Below are positions 25,889 to 33,253 of a DNA stretch of 54,830 nucleotides, one piece after another. The position numbers and the translations under genes were made by a program. Within the stretch, counting starts at the first letter, position 1. Each line of letters begins with the position of its first letter. Under the pieces are notes generated by a model. It was not told the DNA's origin. It made no database searches and worked only from the letters and a program-made list of their open reading frames with translations. Source of the stretch: Dermabacter indicis (GTDB lineage Bacteria > Actinomycetota > Actinomycetes > Actinomycetales > Dermabacteraceae); the NCBI GenBank assembly GCA_001403775.1, contig CYUG01000017.1, positions 560,600 to 615,429 on the forward strand, written 5' to 3'.

Positions 25889-27377
25889 CATGTCCGCCTG
25901 GGACGAGATGGTCGTTGACGTGGTCAACGACCTGCATCTGGACCCTCGTAACGTTCGGCTCGACATTCCCGATGGCGTACCGGAATCCGACATCGTCCAG
26001 GATCTCTTCACAAACGAGAAAGCGTTGAACCTGGTAGAAGGCATAGCCAAGGTTGGATTGCTGACCCACGAAGTCCCGATCGTGGTGGAGCGCGATGGTC
26101 AATTGATCGTGGTCGAAGGGAATCGGCGCGTTGCTGCGCTCAAGGCCATCCAGAATCCCTATCTGGCTCCCGACCACCAGGCGCGCATCAGCAAGTTTGC
26201 CCAACTCGTTCCTAGTCGGGAAGCGCTGCGGCGCATAACTGTCAAGAAGGCGCCGTCCCAAGACGACGCGGATCAGTTGATTGCTGCTCTTCACACCGGT
26301 AACCAACGTGTCGCATGGACTCCGGCCCGGCAGGCGGCCTTCTTCCAGGCGCAGCTCGACGCGGGCAAGTCCCCAGACCACCTGATCGCTCAGTATCCGA
26401 CTGTCGACGTGCGAAAGTTCATCACTCGAAGCCGAATTCTCGAACTGTTCCGCAACGTCTCTTACGATGACCCTTCCCTCGGAGACTACGCGCGCAAGCG
26501 ACGATTCCCCGTGTCAACGCTGGCCCGACTATACGAGAACGATAAGTTCCTCGATCTGGTAGGGATTCAGGTCAAGAACGGGACCGGCGAAGTATCTCTG
26601 CGGTCCAGTGCAGCATCCTTTAAACGAGTCGCCAAAAAGATCGTCAGTGACATCCGGGACGGCAAGATCAACACTCGATCGCTGAATAAGACCTCTAGCG
26701 ATCGCTATGTCGAGTACATGGACGAGCTCCGCGATCTGCTCAACGAGCAGCATCCCGAGGAGAGCACCTTCACTGATGAGCAACCCGGAGATGCCTCGAC
26801 GTCGCAATCTAACGCCCGGCAAGGATCAGGAGGAAACAGGACTGACGAAGGAGCTGGTTCCACGGGCAGTGGCGAAGGCCAGTCGAATGAACCATCCGAC
26901 ACTGGCAGAGACAAGGCCAAGCCGTTCCCTAAGAAACGGAACTATCTGAACACTGAGAATCTCGCTGTTCCATCGACATTTCCGGCGTCGATCCACGAGA
27001 TCGTCAAAGAACTCTCGGCAATTAACATCCAGAGATTCCCCAACGCGACGCTTGACCTCCTCAGAACTTTTCTGGAAAAGACGATCAAGGCTTACGCCGA
27101 GGCGTTGGGGGAGGATATTCGAAAGGGCTCGAACGATAAGGGTTTCGTCTTTCTGTCAAACTGCCTCGTGTGGCTTGAGGATCACTTCAGGACAACTGGC
27201 ATGACAGCGTTGATCCAGCCTGTTCAGAAAATTCGTGACGGACGCTATGGATTTGTCGGGTCCAAGGTTCACCTGGATGCCACGAATCACAACCATCACA
27301 TCTTTGCCACCCCCGATGATGTCCGAGAGAGTTGGGCAACGATCGAAGGAATCATGAAAGCGGTACTGAAATCATGA
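25881..27377 (+). CDS. ParB/Srx-fold protein with C-terminal helical domain, second gene of the island operon
   Basis: A 498-residue protein. The N-terminal 100 residues show the ParB/sulfiredoxin-like fold: LDPRNVRLD, LVEGIAKVGLLTHEVPIVVE and the phosphate-binding block VEGNRRVAALKAI (EGNRR at 79-83). A helical region follows (WTPARQAAFFQAQLDAG, then RSRILELF), then a low-complexity linker rich in Gly, Ser, Thr, Asp and Glu (about 290-345). A separate C-terminal domain begins near NYLNTENLAVPSTFPASIHE and includes ELSAINIQRFPNATLDLLRTF. It lacks the centromere-binding HTH layout of chromosomal ParB. ParB-fold proteins can bind CTP/ATP or cut DNA; which applies is unknown. It overlaps its neighbours by 8 and 4 nt. 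Confidence 0.85.
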   Translation: MIDMSAWDEMVVDVVNDLHLDPRNVRLDIPDGVPESDIVQDLFTNEKALNLVEGIAKVGLLTHEVPIVVERDGQLIVVEGNRRVAALKAIQNPYLAPDHQARISKFAQLVPSREALRRITVKKAPSQDDADQLIAALHTGNQRVAWTPARQAAFFQAQLDAGKSPDHLIAQYPTVDVRKFITRSRILELFRNVSYDDPSLGDYARKRRFPVSTLARLYENDKFLDLVGIQVKNGTGEVSLRSSAASFKRVAKKIVSDIRDGKINTRSLNKTSSDRYVEYMDELRDLLNEQHPEESTFTDEQPGDASTSQSNARQGSGGNRTDEGAGSTGSGEGQSNEPSDTGRDKAKPFPKKRNYLNTENLAVPSTFPASIHEIVKELSAINIQRFPNATLDLLRTFLEKTIKAYAEALGEDIRKGSNDKGFVFLSNCLVWLEDHFRTTGMTALIQPVQKIRDGRYGFVGSKVHLDATNHNHHIFATPDDVRESWATIEGIMKAVLKS

Positions 27378-28321
27378 GCCCTACGCAGACTTTGCCCCGC
27401 GCTCCGAAGCGCGTCACCGTCTCGCCACTCCGCTACCCAGGCGGCAAGGGACTCCTGTACTCACGGCTTCGCCAGATCATTCGCGACAACAACCTCACTT
27501 CTAGCACCTATGTGGAGCCATATGCGGGTGGCGCTGGTGCCGCTCTTGGCCTCCTGGTATCGGGTCAGGTTGCGAGCATTGCGATCAATGATCTTGACCC
27601 TGCTGTGTACGCCTTTTGGCGCTCCGTTGTGGACAACCCTGATGAGTTCAGTCGGCGCGTTCGCGCCGTTGACCTCACGGTTAAGGAGTGGGAAAAACAG
27701 CGAGAGGTCTACGATACTGCCTCGCGTGACGACTTGCTACTACTCGGCTTCGCCACGTTCTATCTGAACCGCACGAACCGTTCCGGTGTGCTGAACGGGG
27801 GTCCGATCGGCGGTAAGGATCAAACCGGAAACTACAAGATCGACGCGAGATTTAATCGCGACACACTGCTGGAGCGCATTCGCCTCATCGGTCTGCATGC
27901 CAGCCGCATTACCGTGACAAACCAAGACGGTCGCGAAATCATTAAGCAACATGCTGACAACCCCAACGCGTTCATCTACGCCGACCCGCCCTACTTCGAG
28001 AAGGCGGGCTCACTGTACATGAATGCCTTCGACGCAAACGACCACGAAGACTTGGCTACGTGCCTCAACGGAGTCACGGCAGCCCGTTGGATTCTGACCT
28101 ACGACAATGTGCCGCAGGTCAGCGAGCTGTACAGCGAGCGCCGCAGTCGCCTGTTCTCGCTGAACTATTCAGCACACCGGGTGACTAAAGCGCAGGAAGT
28201 GATGGTGTTCTCTGATTCGCTGACGATTCCGGCTGATATCGAATCCGGACACCAGGAACTCGTCAGCACAGGCGTGCTCGATTCGGCCAACAAGGAGGGC
28301 GACGATGCCACGGCTAGCTAG
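27374..28321 (+). CDS. DNA adenine-N6 methyltransferase, D12 class (Dam family), third gene of the island operon
   Basis: A 315-residue enzyme transferring a methyl group from S-adenosylmethionine to adenine in DNA. Motifs: SPLRYPGGKG (residues 17-26, cofactor site), YVEPYAGGAGAALGL (46-60, motif I region), IYADPPYF with DPPY at 204-207 (catalytic motif IV), and LTYDNVPQV. The length is normal for a solitary Dam-type enzyme, with the target-recognition part in the middle; the target sequence cannot be read off. The ATG at 27374 overlaps the upstream stop as ATGA with no separate ribosome site, so it is translationally coupled. It overlaps the next gene by 17 nt. Confidence 0.95.
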   Translation: MSPTQTLPRAPKRVTVSPLRYPGGKGLLYSRLRQIIRDNNLTSSTYVEPYAGGAGAALGLLVSGQVASIAINDLDPAVYAFWRSVVDNPDEFSRRVRAVDLTVKEWEKQREVYDTASRDDLLLLGFATFYLNRTNRSGVLNGGPIGGKDQTGNYKIDARFNRDTLLERIRLIGLHASRITVTNQDGREIIKQHADNPNAFIYADPPYFEKAGSLYMNAFDANDHEDLATCLNGVTAARWILTYDNVPQVSELYSERRSRLFSLNYSAHRVTKAQEVMVFSDSLTIPADIESGHQELVSTGVLDSANKEGDDATAS

Positions 28322-29372
28322 CGTTGCGCCGGGTCAGCTCAAGCTCGACCTGGTAAACCCCAGAATCCCAGATGCCACTTTCCGTACAGAAGATGATGCA
28401 TTGCGCTACCTATACGCGCAGGCCGATCTTGGTGAGTTGATCCAGTCTATTGGCAACTCGGGTTGGCTTGATTTTGAACCTCTCATCGTGGAGGAAGTAA
28501 CCAACACGGTGATCGAGGGGAACCGCCGCCTGGCGGCGCTCCGAATACTCGCCAACCCTGAACTTCAGCAACAGCTCAAGGTTTCGCTACCGAATCCTCT
28601 TCACGCGAGGGCAATTCCGGACGAAATACAGGTGAACTTCGTTGAGTCGCGTAAGCAGGCGCGTGACTTCATCGGGTTCAAGCATGTTAACGGTGCCTTC
28701 AAGTGGGATTCGTATGCCAAAGCCAGGTTCGCGTACGCCTGGCTCAAAGATGGCGACAATATCGATGAAGTGAGCCGACGTCTAGGCGACGGGCACAACA
28801 CCATCAGTCGATTAGTCAATGGGGTTGTGGTGCTCGAACAAGCAGAAGAAGCAAAGCTCTTCGATAAGGAGGATCGCACAAAGAAGTCCTTCTACTTCTC
28901 TCACTTATATACGGCGCTGTCGACCTCGAATGTTCGGAGGTTTCTCGGACTTCCCGAGAACGACAACACCGTTCTCCCGACAATTCCGGTCCCTCAGGAG
29001 AGCCGGGCGAACCTTCGCGATCTGCTTTCATGGCTCTACGGGCAGGGCGATGATCCTTCCGTCATCCGCAGCCAGAACCCCGACCTCGGACGTCTCGTTA
29101 ATGTGCTCGGCAACCAGCGGGCAACAAGCGTGTTGTCGGCAACCCGTGACCTCAACAAAGCCTTCGACCTCGTGGAAGATCGTGCCCGAGCGTTCGAGAA
29201 GTCCTTCTACAAGCTCCTCGCTGCTTCCGAAGAGGTCTCGGGCATGATTGGACGCTACGATCCGGCGTCCAATTTGCTCGACGATGCGCAGACCATCCTT
29301 CGTGCGATGGATTCGATCGTCCAGGCCATGAAAAAGGTGCACGCAGGAGATTCGGACGGCGATGCGAGTTAG
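28305..29372 (+). CDS. Second ParB/Srx-fold protein, fourth gene of the island operon
   Basis: A 355-residue protein, different from the second gene but with the same fold signature: LDLVNPRIPD, DLGELIQSIGNSGWLDFEPL and VIEGNRRLAALRIL (EGNRR at 71-75). An HTH-like stretch follows (IDEVSRRLGDGHNTISRLVNG, about 150-170), as in KorB/ParB-like proteins. The C-terminal third is helical with a probable coiled coil (NKAFDLVEDRARAFEKSFYKLL). AAGGAGG precedes the ATG at 28305. It is not a duplicate of the second gene: outside the nucleotide-binding block they share little. Two ParB-fold proteins on both sides of a methyltransferase gene is the unusual feature. Confidence 0.85.
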   Translation: MPRLASVAPGQLKLDLVNPRIPDATFRTEDDALRYLYAQADLGELIQSIGNSGWLDFEPLIVEEVTNTVIEGNRRLAALRILANPELQQQLKVSLPNPLHARAIPDEIQVNFVESRKQARDFIGFKHVNGAFKWDSYAKARFAYAWLKDGDNIDEVSRRLGDGHNTISRLVNGVVVLEQAEEAKLFDKEDRTKKSFYFSHLYTALSTSNVRRFLGLPENDNTVLPTIPVPQESRANLRDLLSWLYGQGDDPSVIRSQNPDLGRLVNVLGNQRATSVLSATRDLNKAFDLVEDRARAFEKSFYKLLAASEEVSGMIGRYDPASNLLDDAQTILRAMDSIVQAMKKVHAGDSDGDAS

Positions 29373-30420
29373 TGCACCGCTAGACAGCTCGCCGCGTGCT
29401 GTCCTTGCGGACTGGGTAGAACTCCAAGTGCTGCTTTCGGAAGGACCCGTGGCAGAGCAGCAACTCATCAGAAGCCAAGCATCTCAGTCCGAGCCCGATC
29501 ACGGTGATGTACTGACGGAACTCGATCTTGAACCCGCCGACGAGGAGATCCTAGAAACCAGCGCCGACAAGCTGTCGCAGCGTGTACATGAAGAGCTCGC
29601 GTACCGCGAGAGTGTCCTTGGCCCTCTCTACCCGTTCGAGCTGACTGTCGAGTACGGCAAATGGGCACTGGGACGGCGTGAGACTTCGGATTCGTCCGAG
29701 CAAGCAGCTCACGGAGCTTACGTATGTTGCCTGCTCATTGCCGCAATGCACTCCGAGCTGCTGCCGATACCGATCCAGCACACTCTCTTCACTCGTAGCG
29801 CCAAGATCATGCAGATCGAGTCGTATCTAACGGCCGCCGAAATTCTAGGGGGAAGCGCCTACTGGTTTGGTTACCCACGACCAGACCATTCGAACATGCT
29901 TACCGCAGTACAGAAGCTCGTGGAAGCAATGGGACTAGGGGTTGCGCCAAGCGAGCGTCCTTTAGGGCTCTCTCGCAATGCGAACGACGGGACGGTGGAT
30001 ATCGTGGCCTGGCGTCCTTTTCGGGATGGCCAGCCGGCAGCGGTTGTCGCATACGGTCAGGTTGCCTCTGGCCGGAACTGGGACACGAAGCCGATCGGTG
30101 CCTACGTAAAGGGGCACTTCATACCCTGGTTCGCAAAGCCACCGTCGCATCAGCATATCGAGTTGTTGTTTGTCCCTGTTCTGCAACACCACAAGCTCCG
30201 CGAGTCGTCGTCGGAGGACTACCGTGAGGTCGCGCGCGAACAAGCACGCCTTCGGGAGATGGACTTCGGGGTCGTCATCGACCGGCTTCGACTGACAGAA
30301 CTGATGGCTGCGTCCAAGGTGGGCGGTCGCTACGACGAGGCTGAGTACATGGATCACGAAGCGGACGCGGAGGCCTGGGTGCGCGAGGCGCTCGCCTACG
30401 CGTCTGAGTCCTGCTCGTGA
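29362..30420 (+). CDS. Probable PD-(D/E)xK-like nuclease, fifth gene of the island operon
   Basis: A 352-residue soluble protein. Its C-terminal half holds a motif set like restriction-endonuclease-fold enzymes: a helix ending with Glu160, then FGYPRP, then NDGTVDIVAWRPF (Asp209/Asp213) and, after a turn, VVAYGQVASGRNW with Gln233 where classical enzymes have (D/E)xK. Variant nucleases of Mrr-like type use Q in this position. The N-terminal half (about 1-130) is helical and acidic with no known domain. AGGAGA precedes the ATG at 29362, and the start overlaps the previous gene by 11 nt. If the call is right, it would be the effector of the operon. A non-catalytic role is possible. Confidence 0.6.
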   Translation: MRVSAPLDSSPRAVLADWVELQVLLSEGPVAEQQLIRSQASQSEPDHGDVLTELDLEPADEEILETSADKLSQRVHEELAYRESVLGPLYPFELTVEYGKWALGRRETSDSSEQAAHGAYVCCLLIAAMHSELLPIPIQHTLFTRSAKIMQIESYLTAAEILGGSAYWFGYPRPDHSNMLTAVQKLVEAMGLGVAPSERPLGLSRNANDGTVDIVAWRPFRDGQPAAVVAYGQVASGRNWDTKPIGAYVKGHFIPWFAKPPSHQHIELLFVPVLQHHKLRESSSEDYREVAREQARLREMDFGVVIDRLRLTELMAASKVGGRYDEAEYMDHEADAEAWVREALAYASESCS

Positions 30421-30741
30421 CCCTTTGCGACCCGAGATGAAGACGTTTGAGGGGGCCAGAATCATGCAAACCATGCATCTCGTGACGTGTTCTGCATGAT
30501 CTGACGCCCGGAATCACGCGGAATCTGGCCTCGCCAGAGTCGTTGGAACGCCTGGGGGTCAAGGGGTCTTGGGCTCAAATCCCGCCAGCCCGACCACGAG
30601 GTGGCCGCGGACCGTGTCGAGCCACTTTAAGTCCCATTATGATCGAACCATCCGTAGGGGTGTGCTTTCTATCTGGCGACGAGGTTCACGAGATGACAAC
30701 CACGCCGTCGCCTGGGCCGTGAGGTTGAAACTGGCAAGACG
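30421..30741. other. Gene-free 321 nt with a tRNA 3'-end-like sequence at 30558-30596
   Basis: There is no credible gene between the nuclease and the HTH gene. At 30558-30596 the sequence resembles the T-arm and acceptor end of a tRNA: a GGGCTCAAATCCC arm, then GCCAGCCCGACCA with an encoded CCA. No matching 5' half is present, so it is not a functional tRNA; it could be an attachment-site remnant from an earlier integration. The rest shows nothing I can name. Confidence 0.45.
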
Positions 30742-31215
30742 TCACGTGTCTCGGAATCGGCGATGGTACTGCTGCGCCTTCCGGACTGTTCCACGACCGT
30801 GCGTATCGCGCATCGTGACACCAGCGATGATCAAGTGGTTGCGTACTGTTCCGGCTGTATAGCCGAACTTGTCGCCTACGCGTTCCAGTGAAGCCGCTTG
30901 CTCATACATGGCAGGCATCAGCCGAATCTCACTGCTGGACTGGGAGTGGTTACGGAGGACGACACCGCGTTCCCGAAGGAGACGAGAGAGTAGCTCATGT
31001 CCAATACCAACCTGGCGGGCCACGACTTTCAGGGACTCACCGGCAGCGTATGCGGTCTCTGCTCGCTGGAGGAGATTTTCGGGGGTCCGCGGCGCCCGTT
31101 GAGGTTGGCGCCTCCGATGATGTGACGTGTGCCGTCTCGCGCGGATCGACCGGTGTGATCGCGCCATCTGAATCACAGATGGGGCGAGTTTCGAAAAGCT
31201 TCCTGCTAGGTCCAC
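30742..31215 (-). CDS. Double helix-turn-helix protein of the recombinase-linked type
   Basis: A 157-residue basic protein. After a short Arg/His-rich N-terminus, two HTH-like units follow: ENLLQRAETAYAAGESLKVV with QVGIGHELLSRLLRERGV, and LMPAMYEQAASLERVGDKFG with YTAGTVRNHLIIAGVTMRD, ending in THGRG. This layout is typical of small DNA-binding proteins found beside serine recombinases in actinobacterial elements. The nominal start is GTG at 31215, exactly where the flanking repeat begins, so the true N-terminus may have been cut by the recombination that made the boundary. Function: DNA binding, partner unknown. Confidence 0.65.
   Translation of the reverse strand: MDLAGSFSKLAPSVIQMARSHRSIRARRHTSHHRRRQPQRAPRTPENLLQRAETAYAAGESLKVVARQVGIGHELLSRLLRERGVVLRNHSQSSSEIRLMPAMYEQAASLERVGDKFGYTAGTVRNHLIIAGVTMRDTHGRGTVRKAQQYHRRFRDT
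31181..31215. repeat. 35-nt imperfect direct repeat, right copy; island boundary
   Basis: It matches 23228-23262 at 30 of 35 positions in the same orientation. The similarity stops at 31215, and from 31216 the sequence continues as core DNA with a terminator. Confidence 0.7.
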
Positions 31216-31224
31216 AAATCATGG

Positions 31225-31254
31225 AAGCCCGGCCCAGCGCCGGGCTTATTTTGT
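31225..31254 (+). terminator. Rho-independent terminator at the right edge of the island
   Basis: AAGCCCGGC and GCCGGGCTT pair around CCAGC, followed by ATTTTGTT. No plus-strand gene ends just before it, so it may originally have served the tRNA-Ala gene or another gene displaced by the island. Confidence 0.75.
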
Positions 31255-31454
31255 TGCCACTCTGAGGAGCTCATGGCTCATGGCGGGTGAGAGCCCGGCG
31301 ATGTGTTCGTTCCGCGAGGGCGCTTTCTCCGAAGCGCCATGGCCTCAGTTCAAAGAGGCTGCCTGCCGCCCACATCGTGAACACTTCACTCAATTTTTGT
31401 CTCAGGTCCCATGGATCCCCGCCGTTCCCGGGGTGGAGCCGTCACAATAGGCCC

Positions 31455-32225
31455 ATGACCAGTCTCAAAAACTCGCGTGAATTGAAGCCTCTTATGACGA
31501 CCCGCCGCGGCGTGCTTGCCGCGGGTGGTGTTGCCGCCACGATGCTGCTTGCGGCGTGCGGGAACTCCGAAAGCAAGGAAGGCAAGCAAGCGTCGGATTC
31601 TGGCGTTTCCGACGCCGCCCCCGCTCTGCCGTCGCCCACGCAGACCGCTGCCGTGAACGTGCCGTTCGATGAATCGACGCCCTACCTCGAGTTCAACCCG
31701 GAATCCGAGGGGCCGGTTGTTGAACTACTCGTGGATTACCGCTGCCCTCACTGCAAGTTCTTTTCCGAGGCGCAGGATAAGGACATTCGCGAACTCGTCG
31801 AGAAGGGCTACATCACCTATCGCGTGTACCCGCGCCCGATGCTCGATAAGCGCACGGGACTCACGTTCTCGAACGACACGGCGAGCGCCGTCGTCGCCTC
31901 GTGGGTCGAGGATCCGAAGCTGTTCTGGGACATGAACGAGGCAATGTTCGCCCTCCAGCCGGAATTGCCCGAGGATCACACACCGGACACTGCCGAAGTG
32001 GCCGAGGCAGCCGTCAAAGCCGGTGCGAGCGAAGAGGTCAAGAAGGCAGTTCTCGACGGAAAGTACCGCGACTACGTTGCGACCGTCGAAGAGGTCGGCC
32101 AGGAACGCCAGGTCGGCACCCCAACCGTGTACATCGACGGTGAGGAATGGATGGGCGACGGCGAAAAGCCGGGAACGCTCAAAGTCGACCTTGTGAAAGC
32201 GATCATCGCGAAGGCTAAGAAGTAA
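31455..32225 (+). CDS. DsbA-like thiol-disulfide oxidoreductase, Tat-type lipoprotein
   Basis: A 256-residue exported protein. The N-terminus has twin Arg (TTRRGVLAAGG, residues 15-25) and the lipobox LLAAC with Cys35 as the lipidated residue, so it should be anchored to the outer face of the membrane. After an acidic linker, a thioredoxin-like domain carries the CPHC active site (Cys97, Cys100) in VDYRCPHCKFF and the cis-Pro loop VGTPTVYIDG. It would oxidise or isomerise secreted protein thiols. The ATG at 31455 sits 6 nt after CACAAT, so it may be leaderless. The frame upstream lacks a signal sequence. Confidence 0.92.
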   Translation: MTSLKNSRELKPLMTTRRGVLAAGGVAATMLLAACGNSESKEGKQASDSGVSDAAPALPSPTQTAAVNVPFDESTPYLEFNPESEGPVVELLVDYRCPHCKFFSEAQDKDIRELVEKGYITYRVYPRPMLDKRTGLTFSNDTASAVVASWVEDPKLFWDMNEAMFALQPELPEDHTPDTAEVAEAAVKAGASEEVKKAVLDGKYRDYVATVEEVGQERQVGTPTVYIDGEEWMGDGEKPGTLKVDLVKAIIAKAKK

Positions 32226-32239
32226 AATTTCGCGACTGA

Positions 32240-32245
32240 TAGCCT
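32240..32245 (+). promoter_or_regulatory. -10 box TAGCCT of a leaderless promoter
   Basis: TAGCCT, GAGACC, then ATG at 32252. No ribosome site is present, and the preceding gene ends only 15 nt earlier, so this gene has its own start of transcription. Confidence 0.5.
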
Positions 32246-32251
32246 GAGACC

Positions 32252-33253
32252 ATGAAAAAGCGAGCCGCGCACGAAGATGATGCCGGCTCGCTTTTCACAT
32301 GGCACGCCCCGCTTTTTGCAGTGACCGACCGCCAGGCTTTTGCACGCGAGCGGCGTGCACGCGCGGCTGCGTGGTGTGCCGGGCAGCCGTCGGATTTCTT
32401 CGAAAGGCGAGTGGTCGAGCTCTTAACCGCGCCCGAGGCACCCTCGGCAGCGCTGTGCCATGCCGCCCTTGAAAAGTTCGCTTGCGTCCCGGGCTTTTCG
32501 GGTCCTGACCAGCACCTTCGCGCCGCCTTGCTGCAACGCTTCGCTCTCTCGATAGTGGACCCGGGCAGCGCACGCGGGGGCCGGCGGGCGCGCGTCTTCG
32601 GTCCGACGGATGCCTTCGATGCAGCCGCGGAAGCGTTCGCGTGGTGTGAGGCTGCGCGAGAGGGAGGCGGCGTTGCCGGTATTCCCGATGTCATTGTCGA
32701 GTTGGGTTTAACTCTCGTGCGCGCAGCACTCGTGGCTGAGCGCGAAGAGGCGGTGGGGCGGCCTCTGGCCGTTGTGGCGGGGCTTGCGCCGAACGTCGAG
32801 GGTTCGCATGTGCGCTTCCACGCGTGGTCGTCGATCGCGATCGCACGCCTCGCTCTCGGCAATCCGGATGAGGCGCTGATTCCCGTCAATCGCGCGAAGA
32901 TTCTTGCGGATCGCGCAGGCGACCTCGCGGGGCAGTGGCACGCCGAACGGATACGCGCGCAAGCGCTCGGTATGATGGGGCGGGAGCGGGCTGAGGTTGC
33001 CGCGCACGCGGAGCTCGCAGGCCTTGCCGAACGCGTCGCCGACGACCTCGACAGCACCCCCGAGCTGCGGCGCGATGCAACGCTTTCGGCGCTTCGGGCA
33101 CGCGCACACCTGCTCGCGCACATGCGAGCCGACGGCCGAGATCGTGCTGTAGCAGCCGAGATTGAGGCGATGCGGCGCCGCATGGCACGCGCTCGCGCCG
33201 CTGGCGATGCGGGCGATGCAGTTCTCGCGAAGTTTGAGGTTCTCGCGAGCTAG
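32252..33253 (+). CDS. Helical (TPR-like) protein, function unknown
   Basis: A 333-residue soluble protein that is almost entirely alpha-helical and rich in Ala, Arg and Glu. Repeating helical hairpins such as FHAWSSIAIARLALGNPDEA, then NRAKILADRAGDLAGQWHAER and AELAGLAERVADDL suggest tetratricopeptide-like repeats used for protein binding. No catalytic motif or membrane segment is visible. It overlaps the PLP decarboxylase stop by 4 nt tail to tail. It may be specific to this group; I do not recognise it. Confidence 0.7.
   Translation: MKKRAAHEDDAGSLFTWHAPLFAVTDRQAFARERRARAAAWCAGQPSDFFERRVVELLTAPEAPSAALCHAALEKFACVPGFSGPDQHLRAALLQRFALSIVDPGSARGGRRARVFGPTDAFDAAAEAFAWCEAAREGGGVAGIPDVIVELGLTLVRAALVAEREEAVGRPLAVVAGLAPNVEGSHVRFHAWSSIAIARLALGNPDEALIPVNRAKILADRAGDLAGQWHAERIRAQALGMMGRERAEVAAHAELAGLAERVADDLDSTPELRRDATLSALRARAHLLAHMRADGRDRAVAAEIEAMRRRMARARAAGDAGDAVLAKFEVLAS

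Larger units (their letters stand above)
21856..31215. mobile_element. Genomic island next to tRNA-Ala: decayed mobile genes plus a five-gene cargo operon
   Basis: From the tRNA 3' end to 31215 the DNA has lower G+C and codon use unlike the flanks. It contains fragments of a serine recombinase, a recombinase-linked HTH gene, DUF2637 protein, MobF relaxase, DprA and a small membrane protein, then an intact operon (25655-30420) and a second HTH gene. The right boundary is set at 31215, where a 35-nt repeat shared with 23228-23262 ends abruptly and a terminator and core genes follow. No intact integrase remains, so the mode of entry is not certain. Confidence 0.75.

Noticed and set aside
30742-31215. 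Full serine recombinase at the right edge of the island
   Set aside because: Only an HTH protein is present. No resolvase catalytic domain or zinc ribbon is found here.
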